Source of the DNA: Myxococcales bacterium
GTDB taxonomy: Bacteria; UBA10199; 2-02-FULL-44-16; JAAZCA01
DNA: 19,458 bases
Assembly (NCBI GenBank): GCA_012513515.1
Contig: JAAZCA010000002.1
Span: 1 to 19,458, forward strand
Direction of reading: 5' to 3'
Within the stretch, counting starts at the first letter, position 1; every line of letters starts with the position of its first letter. The translations under genes and the position numbers were made by a program. Under the pieces are notes generated by a model. The model worked only from the letters and a program-made list of their open reading frames with translations. It ran no database searches and was not told the DNA's origin. This document shows, piece by piece, positions 13,874 through 19,458 of the stretch.

Positions 13874-16292
13874 CTTCGACGACCTTGGCGACGGTGACGA
13901 CCTTCTCATCCTTGCCAAGAGAGATCAACCTTACGCCCTGCGTGTTGCGGCCTATGGTCGGGATCTCCTTGGCTGCGGACCTGATCACTATACCGCCGTC
14001 GGTTACAAGAATTATATCGTCGTTGTCGGTGACCTGCATCACGCCGGTCACGGGCCCGTTTTTATCGGTGACCTTGATAGTTATGATCCCCGAGCCGCTG
14101 CGGGATTGAACGCGATAGTCATCGCGGGGGCTCCTCTTGCCATAACCGCGCTCGGTGACTGTAAGGATCGAGGCTTCATTATTGAGAACCTCCATGCCCA
14201 CGACGGAATCGCCTTTCTTCAGATTGATCGCCTTGACCCCTCTAGCGGAGCGGCCCATCGGGCGAACTTCATCTTCCTTGAAACGGATCGCCTGCCCTTT
14301 CCGCGTAGTTATGAATATTTCGCTCTTGCCATCGGTAAGGCGAACGGAAATCAGCTCGTCGCCATCGTCTATCGTGGTGGCTATTATTCCTCCGGAGCGC
14401 GGATTGGAATAAGCCATAAGTTCCGTTTTCTTGATGACGCCATTTTTAGTCGCCATCACCACGTACTGACCATCCTCGAATTTTTTAACGGGGAGAATGG
14501 CGGCTATCGATTCAGTGCCAGACATGTTTATCAGGCTGGTTATCGACTGACCTTTCGCCACGCGGCCTATCTGGGGAATCTCGTGGACTTTCAGCCAATA
14601 GACCTTGCCCAACGAAGAGAAGATGAGGACGTAGCTATGGGTCGACGCGACAAAGAGATCCTCGACAAAATCCTCTTCCCTCGTCGTCATCCCCTGCTTG
14701 CCCCTGCCGCCGCGCCTCTGCGCCCGGTAGATGCTGATCGGGCTTCTCTTGATGTACCCGCGGTGGGAGACGGTGACCACCATCTCCTCCTCCTGAATCA
14801 GATCCTCTATTTTGAGATCCTGTGTTTTGGACTGGATCTTGGTTCGCCTCTCGTCGCCGTATTTTTCGCGGATTTCAAGCAGCTCATCCTTTATGATTTT
14901 GTAAATCCTCTTCTCGTCGGAAAGAATCAGCTTGAGTTCCTTTATCAGCTTCTGGATTTCATTGTACTCGGCTATTATCTTATCTCGTTCTAGGCCTGTA
15001 AGGCGATGGAGCCTCAAATCCAAAATAGCCTGAGCCTGCACGTCCGATAGCGAATATTTTTTCATCAAGCTCGCCTTGGCTACAGCGGGCTCCTTGGACT
15101 TCTTTATTATAGCGATGACCTCGTCGATATTTTCCACCGCGATCTTTAGCCCGGCCAGGATATGCGCCCTCTCTTCCGCCTTGCGTAGATCGAAGGTTGT
15201 CCTTCTCGTGACGACCTCTTTCCTGTGGTCGATAAAGAGGTCGAGCGCCTCCTTCAGATTCAGGATCTTCGGCTGCCCGCCGACGATTGCCAGAAGTATT
15301 ATGCCGTAGCTGGACTGCATCTGCGTATGTGCGTAGAGTTGATTCAGGACTACGCCGGCCACGATGCCGCGTTTGAGTTCGACCACGATGCGCATACCGT
15401 CCCGGTCTGACTCGTCGCGAATATCGGATATCCCCTCTATCTTTCCCTCCTTCACGAGTTCCGCAATGCGTTCGACGAGCCTGGCTTTGTTGGTCTGATA
15501 TGGGATCTCGTTGATCGCGATAAGCTCTCTATCACCGCGAGCTATCGGTTCTATGACGGCCTTTGCCCTGATTTTCAACGAGCCCCTTCCGGTCTTGTAA
15601 GCGCTGGCGATCCCATCGCGACCATCTATGAAACCGCCGGTGGGGAAATCAGGCCCGGGGATGAACTTCATCAGTTCGTCAATGGTGATTGAAGGCTTGT
15701 CGATGATCGCGACGCAGCCATTGATGATCTCGGCAAGGTTATGAGGCGGAATTTTCGTCGCCATCCCTACAGCGATGCCGTCGGAGCCGTTTATCAAAAG
15801 GTTTGGAATCCTGGAGGGAAGCACGCAAGGTTCCACTGTGGTGCCATCGAAGTTGGGGACGAAGTCAACGGTCTCCTTGTCGATATCAGCGAGCATCTGC
15901 TCGGCGATCGAGCGGAGTCTGGCCTCGGTGTACCTGTAGGCCGCTGCGGAATCTCCATCTATGGAGCCGAAGTTTCCCTGCCCCTCGATGAGGGTGTAGC
16001 GCATATTCCAGTCCTGCGCCATTCTCACCATAGTGTCGTAGACGGCAGCGTCTCCATGTGGATGGTATTTCTTCAGAACTTCGCCGACGACTCCGGCAGA
16101 CTTCGAAAAGCGCTTGCTTGAAAGAAGCCCTTCTCTCAGCATCGCGTAGAGGATCCTCCGGTGCGCAGGCTTGAGGCCATCGCGAACATCGGGAATCGCC
16201 CTTCCTATGATCACGCTCATCGCGTAATCCAGGTAGGAGCTTTTCATTTCCTCTTCTATATTTATGGGGAGAACCTCTGAGGTTCGGTTCAT
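13863..16292 (-). CDS. gyrA: DNA gyrase subunit A
   Basis: An 809-aa type II topoisomerase subunit that breaks and rejoins DNA, with GyrB, to introduce negative supercoils. The N-terminal breakage-reunion domain has DVRDGLKPAHRRILYAM (35-51), KYHPHGDAAVYDT (75-87) and the catalytic Tyr at Y121 in AAAYRYTEARL. A coiled region with LDLRLHRLTGLE (425-436) follows. The C-terminal beta-pinwheel begins with the GyrA box QRRGGRGKQG (525-534), which separates it from ParC. The residue matching E. coli Ser83 is Ala (A82); Asp87 is kept (D86). GGAGG lies 8 nt before the ATG. gyrB is not adjacent. The downstream lipoprotein start overlaps the stop. Confidence 0.97.
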   Translation of the reverse strand: MNRTSEVLPINIEEEMKSSYLDYAMSVIIGRAIPDVRDGLKPAHRRILYAMLREGLLSSKRFSKSAGVVGEVLKKYHPHGDAAVYDTMVRMAQDWNMRYTLIEGQGNFGSIDGDSAAAYRYTEARLRSIAEQMLADIDKETVDFVPNFDGTTVEPCVLPSRIPNLLINGSDGIAVGMATKIPPHNLAEIINGCVAIIDKPSITIDELMKFIPGPDFPTGGFIDGRDGIASAYKTGRGSLKIRAKAVIEPIARGDRELIAINEIPYQTNKARLVERIAELVKEGKIEGISDIRDESDRDGMRIVVELKRGIVAGVVLNQLYAHTQMQSSYGIILLAIVGGQPKILNLKEALDLFIDHRKEVVTRRTTFDLRKAEERAHILAGLKIAVENIDEVIAIIKKSKEPAVAKASLMKKYSLSDVQAQAILDLRLHRLTGLERDKIIAEYNEIQKLIKELKLILSDEKRIYKIIKDELLEIREKYGDERRTKIQSKTQDLKIEDLIQEEEMVVTVSHRGYIKRSPISIYRAQRRGGRGKQGMTTREEDFVEDLFVASTHSYVLIFSSLGKVYWLKVHEIPQIGRVAKGQSITSLINMSGTESIAAILPVKKFEDGQYVVMATKNGVIKKTELMAYSNPRSGGIIATTIDDGDELISVRLTDGKSEIFITTRKGQAIRFKEDEVRPMGRSARGVKAINLKKGDSVVGMEVLNNEASILTVTERGYGKRSPRDDYRVQSRSGSGIITIKVTDKNGPVTGVMQVTDNDDIILVTDGGIVIRSAAKEIPTIGRNTQGVRLISLGKDEKVVTVAKVVEDES

Positions 16293-16368
16293 GACGGTAG
16301 ATCCTCCATAATGTTGGATGTTTTATTGCGGTCCTTAAAGCGATTTCTCCGCAAATCAAATTCGCGGG

Positions 16369-16397
16369 ATTTTGCATCCCGGTAGCATAAAAGTCAA
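16369..16397 (-). promoter_or_regulatory. Candidate gyrA promoter
   Basis: On the minus strand TTGACT (16397-16392), a 17-nt spacer and CAAAAT (16374-16369) lie about 77 nt upstream of the gyrA ATG. A small GGGAT/ATCCC hairpin (16366-16380) overlaps the -10. Supercoiling control of gyrA is common but nothing here proves it. Confidence 0.4.
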
Positions 16398-16562
16398 CGG
16401 TAAGTTGCCCTCCAAATGCCGCAAACTCCGCTCCGGAGATGTAGGTTTTACAAGGGTTTGCGCATGCACAGCTGAAGTTACAAAAAGCCCTTTCCGAAAA
16501 GGAAAATGCTTGTACATCCACCGCAAAATCAGGCGATACCTACATTCAACGACGATTTTTAT

Positions 16563-16591
16563 TTGACATGACAGTCCCCATCGCGTACATT
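16563..16591 (+). promoter_or_regulatory. Sigma70-like promoter of the HU gene
   Basis: A perfect TTGACA (16563-16568), a 17-nt spacer and TACATT (16586-16591, 4 of 6) lie about 90 nt upstream of the HU ATG. This is the best promoter match in the window. Confidence 0.7.
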
Positions 16592-16680
16592 GCGCTCCAC
16601 GGTGAGCGGGAAATGCACGGCATCTCTGAGTCTCAGCGTTCACGATTGCCGAATCCAATAACGGGAGGAGGTGAAAACAA

Positions 16681-16953
16681 ATGACAAAGGCAGAACTCAT
16701 CAACTACGTTTCCAAGGATTGCAAGATTTCGAAGGCTCTGGCGGAAAAGGCTCTCAACTCGATCACGCACAATATAGGCAAATGCCTTCGCAAGGGTGAC
16801 AAGATAACGCTCACGAATTTCGGAACGTTCTACGTCTCCAAGCGCCGCGCTCGTACAGGCCGCAACCCGCAGACTGGCGCGGTGATCCAGATCAAGGCTC
16901 GCAAGGTGCCGCGTTTCAAACCGGGTAAGCAGCTTAAGGATTGGGCTATGTAA
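16681..16953 (+). CDS. HU-family DNA-binding protein
   Basis: A 90-aa histone-like protein that bends and compacts DNA as a dimer. It has the N-terminal MTKAELINYVSKD helix pair, TLTNFGTFYVSKRRARTGRNP (44-64) leading into the DNA-binding beta arm, and KVPRFKPGKQLKD at the C-terminus. The AAGGAGGT-like site GGAGGAGGTG lies 7 nt upstream. It is transcribed divergently from gyrA and ends at a strong terminator, so it is a single-gene unit. HU and IHF subunits are hard to separate by eye; the length and arm sequence (GRNPQTG) favour HU. Confidence 0.95.
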   Translation: MTKAELINYVSKDCKISKALAEKALNSITHNIGKCLRKGDKITLTNFGTFYVSKRRARTGRNPQTGAVIQIKARKVPRFKPGKQLKDWAM

Positions 16954-16972
16954 TTTTGCTTCAGACTTTTTG

Positions 16973-17004
16973 AAAAAGGCGTTCCCGAACGGAACGCCTT
17001 TTTT
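16973..17004. terminator. Bidirectional rho-independent terminator
   Basis: GGCGTTCC (16978-16985), a 5-nt loop, then GGAACGCC (16991-16998), flanked by AAAAA on the left and TTTTTT on the right. The A/T flanks serve both the plus-strand HU gene (20 nt after its stop) and the convergent minus-strand TatD-radical SAM gene. Confidence 0.92.
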
Positions 17005-17038
17005 ATTTCGCCAAAAATAATTCAAATGAGCCGATCAT

Positions 17039-18433
17039 TCAACCGACGTTCATGTATTCCCTGACCCTCAAAGGAACGCCGAGCTCTTTCGCTCTCGCCT
17101 CGCAGGCCTGCACATCCTGACCCGGCACGGTGACCACCGAGGCGACCACTTCCGGAATGAATTTTTTGGCTTCGACTATAAAATCGCAAACGGCGCCATA
17201 GGCTGCCTCGCCGTATTTCGACGGGCACACCTTGGCATAGAACTCCGCATTTGGCGCGTTTAAGGATATCGAGATGGAATCGATCAGCCCTGTGAGTTCC
17301 GGCAGGACATTTCTTCCATAGAAAAGGTTGGCGAGCCCGTCCGTGTTCAACCTGACGCGCTTCACTCCGCACTGTTTCATCCTCTCAGCGATAACTTTTA
17401 CAAGTTCGATGCGCCTGGTGGGCTCCCCATAGCCGCAGAAAACCACCTCATTATAGGCCTCGGGCTGACCGATGGACCGAAAGACCTCGTCAACATCCGG
17501 CTCATGATCGAGCTTCAGGTAGTGTCCTTTCACTTCGAAGTCGATGAACTTCGGGCAGAACTTGCACGCAAGATTGCATCCGTTTGTTATATTGAGATAG
17601 AGGGAATTCCTGATCACATAGGCGATCGACCTCTCCACCTCCGATCCTGGAAGGGAAAAAAGCCGCCTGGCGTTCAGCGAAGTGACACGCGCCACATCGG
17701 CCACGGAAAGGGACTTCAGCTTCGCGATCTTTTCGGCTACGAGAGTAACGAATGCGGGCTCATTTCGCTTTCCCCTGTGATGAGCTGGGGCCAGGAAGGG
17801 ACAGTCCGTTTCTATCAGCATCTTCTCGAGAGGGACTACGCTAGCCACCTCCTGAAGAGTCGAGGCATTATCAAATGTGACGATTCCGGGGATGGATATC
17901 AGGAAGCCCATCGATAAAACCTCCTCGGCAAAGCGAAGGTCTCCGGAAAAACAATGAAAGACTCCTCCCCTTTCAGAGATACCCACATCCTTTATCACAG
18001 CGATGACATCATCATGCGCATCCCTGTCATGAATGACGACCGGTTTATCGACGAGCCGCGCCATCTCGAGCGAACGCCTGAAGACCTCCCTCTGCACTTC
18101 CGGAGAAGAATGCTTGTGAAAATAATCGAGCCCTGTTTCTCCTATCGCCACGACCTTGGGATCTGAGGCGAGCGCCCTCAATTCATCATAGTGAGAGGGG
18201 ATAACTGAACCGGCATCGTGCGGATGAATTCCAACCGTGGCAAATATCCTGGGGTCTTTTCTGGCCAGATCGAGAGCCCTCACATTTCCATCGAGGCCAT
18301 AGCCGGAACCGATGTTGATGATGAACTCGAGGCCGGCCTCCCATGACCGGGAGAGGACATCTTCGATATCATGCTCATACTTTTCAGAGGAAAGATGGGC
18401 GTGCGAATCTATGAATTTAGGACTCTTCTGCAA
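17039..18433 (-). CDS. TatD-family nuclease fused to radical SAM domain
   Basis: 464 aa in two parts. Residues 1 to about 262 are a TatD metal-dependent DNase: DSHAHL (9-14), GIHPH (68-72), IGETGLDYF (97-105), VIHDRDAHDD (133-142), FHCFSG (159-164), ETDCPFLAP (208-216). Residues about 275-464 are a short radical SAM domain with C286-x3-C290-x2-C293 (GCNLACKFC) and CGYGEPT (333-339). Radical SAM proteins linked to TatD are a described but functionally unassigned group, as I recall. The start is TTG, with GGAGA about 7 nt upstream, and it overlaps the end of the upstream TPR gene by 17 nt. Both active sites look complete. A role in nucleic-acid or peptide processing cannot be chosen from sequence. 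Confidence 0.88.
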   Translation of the reverse strand: MQKSPKFIDSHAHLSSEKYEHDIEDVLSRSWEAGLEFIINIGSGYGLDGNVRALDLARKDPRIFATVGIHPHDAGSVIPSHYDELRALASDPKVVAIGETGLDYFHKHSSPEVQREVFRRSLEMARLVDKPVVIHDRDAHDDVIAVIKDVGISERGGVFHCFSGDLRFAEEVLSMGFLISIPGIVTFDNASTLQEVASVVPLEKMLIETDCPFLAPAHHRGKRNEPAFVTLVAEKIAKLKSLSVADVARVTSLNARRLFSLPGSEVERSIAYVIRNSLYLNITNGCNLACKFCPKFIDFEVKGHYLKLDHEPDVDEVFRSIGQPEAYNEVVFCGYGEPTRRIELVKVIAERMKQCGVKRVRLNTDGLANLFYGRNVLPELTGLIDSISISLNAPNAEFYAKVCPSKYGEAAYGAVCDFIVEAKKFIPEVVASVVTVPGQDVQACEARAKELGVPLRVREYMNVG

Positions 18434-19127
18434 ATCGATTCTCCAATGAACCCTCTCCAGTTTCTCCGAGAAGTTCAGGGAAGTCGGCGTCGAAGGCCTG
18501 AAGCATTTTACTCGTCAGTTCGATATACTTCTCTTCTCCGGTAGCCTCGGCGAAGGAATTCGCCTTCACCAAAAATTCCCGGCAACTCTCAAGCCCCAAA
18601 CCCCTGCCTATCAGCGCCTCCAGCAGCTCGAAGTCTATATTTTGGGCGGAAATAAAATTGGAAAAATCCTCCCCCCAGGACTTTTCTAGCATCTCGATTG
18701 CCTTTTTCCTATCCCCCTTCTTACAATATGCGAGCCCCATCGTCGTATACGCCTGGTGCGCAAAAACGGGGTTTGCAGGAGCCAGCTCCAAAACCTTTTT
18801 CGCCTTTTTTATTGCCTGGTTGTATTCGGAAAACTGGTCGATGAGAAGACGGGCGGATATGATCTTCAGGGCCGGATCTTTGGGGAGCAACTTCTCAGCC
18901 CTGCCATAGTGACGCCAGGCCGTCTTGAATTCCCCCTGGATTTTAAAGAGGACTCCCATCACAGAATGATAGAGGGCGATAGCAGCATCGTCCTCGCTCC
19001 TGGCCATGTTGTTCGCCAGAAGTTTTTCGGCTTCCCCGTATTGCTTGGCAGCTATGAGTTGAAATGCCCTATGGCATACGTCGCTGGGCTTTGCCTCTTC
19101 GCGCTCTTTTTTATTTGGATCTATCAA
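18417..19127 (-). CDS. TPR-repeat protein
   Basis: 236 aa, cytoplasmic (no signal peptide or membrane segment). It contains TPR-like helices: RAFQLIAAKQYGEAEKLL, YHSVMGVLFKIQGEFKTAWRHY..AEKLLPKDP, and AYTTMGLAYCKKGDRKKAIEMLEKSW. The rest is helical and charged. It is probably a protein-interaction scaffold; no specific family recognised. The start is TTG at 19127, since no ATG or GTG lies between the upstream in-frame TAG and this codon. The ribosome-binding site is weak (GGCGCGGG). It overlaps the TatD-radical SAM start by 17 nt, so the two are probably co-translated. Confidence 0.75.
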   Translation of the reverse strand: MIDPNKKEREEAKPSDVCHRAFQLIAAKQYGEAEKLLANNMARSEDDAAIALYHSVMGVLFKIQGEFKTAWRHYGRAEKLLPKDPALKIISARLLIDQFSEYNQAIKKAKKVLELAPANPVFAHQAYTTMGLAYCKKGDRKKAIEMLEKSWGEDFSNFISAQNIDFELLEALIGRGLGLESCREFLVKANSFAEATGEEKYIELTSKMLQAFDADFPELLGETGEGSLENRFAEES

Positions 19128-19296
19128 TCCCGCGCCCTTTCCAGATAAAATACCTATGGGAACCTGATTCTACGTTTTTATACGCTAAATCCAAGAAATT
19201 TCTGAGGCGGTTTAAAAATGGTCGCCCAGCTCACACCGACTCCCATAAGCTGCGGGAGATAATGATGGGGCCGTTATACGTAACGCCGCTGTCCTA

Positions 19297-19458
19297 TCAT
19301 GACCTTGAGCCCGTTTCCCCTGCGACCTCGGCTATCATGATGGTCTCTATGGCTCCGCCATGTTTCATCAAAACTGGGAGCATTGAACTCGTCCCGGCTA
19401 AGAAGCGCTGGTCTGAAGAGTTTTGAGATATCACCTCTCCGCGACGAGAAGAGCGCTC
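19297..19458 (-). CDS. Partial unrecognised open frame at the right edge
   Basis: At least 53 codons open from the window edge to two consecutive stops (TGA TAG). The reading contains MLPVLMKHGGAIETIMIAE-VAGETGS and has no family I can name. After the stops the same frame continues fairly open through 19170, broken once by TGA at 19231, so it could be the decayed end of a gene or chance. A plus-strand frame (to 19426) overlaps it. The gap between this and the TPR gene (19128-19296) has an AT-rich TATAAA (minus) that might belong to a promoter, but no -35. Confidence 0.25.
   Translation of the reverse strand, partial: ERSSRRGEVISQNSSDQRFLAGTSSMLPVLMKHGGAIETIMIAEVAGETGSRS

Noticed and set aside
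13734-14993. 419-aa plus-strand open frame
   Set aside because: Antisense to the well-supported gyrA and lipoprotein genes; no family resemblance and no ribosome-binding site.
16490-16510. Small hairpin CCTTT-TCGG-AAAGG followed by GCTTTTTG on the minus strand
   Set aside because: The 5-bp stem is too weak for a terminator, and it lies upstream of gyrA rather than after a gene.

Overview
The window looks like part of a chromosome from an uncultured deltaproteobacterium or Myxococcota-like bacterium. The clues are a DUF4215-type Cys-rich repeat surface protein with a MYXO-CTERM-like tail, a TatD-radical SAM fusion, BamD-like lipoprotein architecture, and typical deltaproteobacterial intergenic repeats. 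This assignment is inference from gene content only. Almost all genes are on the minus strand.

The left end (1-2200) is accessory and phage-flavoured. It holds a truncated ORF6N-domain gene running into a REP-like hairpin, and a formylglycine-generating-enzyme (FGE/SUMF1)-fold protein. The C-terminus of that protein has the layout of a diversity-generating-retroelement (DGR) variable region. A plus-strand, apparently damaged phage tail-tube-like gene follows, with its ribosome-binding site inside an inverted repeat. No reverse transcriptase or template repeat is visible, so the DGR reading is a hypothesis that depends on sequence left of the window.

Positions 2168-4123 hold the large repeat-built surface protein with its own strong terminator. 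After a repeat-bearing gap comes cysteine synthase (4537-5466), then about 575 bp of intergenic sequence rich in small repeats.

From 16292 down to 6043 there is a tight same-strand run: gyrA, a TPR lipoprotein, ndk, archease, an AGCS amino-acid symporter, a gluzincin metallopeptidase, rtcB and a B12-binding radical SAM protein. The RNA ligase RtcB and its activator archease are both here, separated by the symporter and the peptidase. Several joints overlap (ATGA between peptidase and rtcB; 11 nt between gyrA and the lipoprotein).

The right part holds a divergent HU gene with a good sigma70-type promoter and a bidirectional terminator. Convergent to it are a TatD nuclease-radical SAM fusion and an overlapping TPR protein, both starting with TTG. 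The last about 330 bp contain only a partial, unrecognised open frame. I saw no tRNA, rRNA, CRISPR array or intact insertion sequence.
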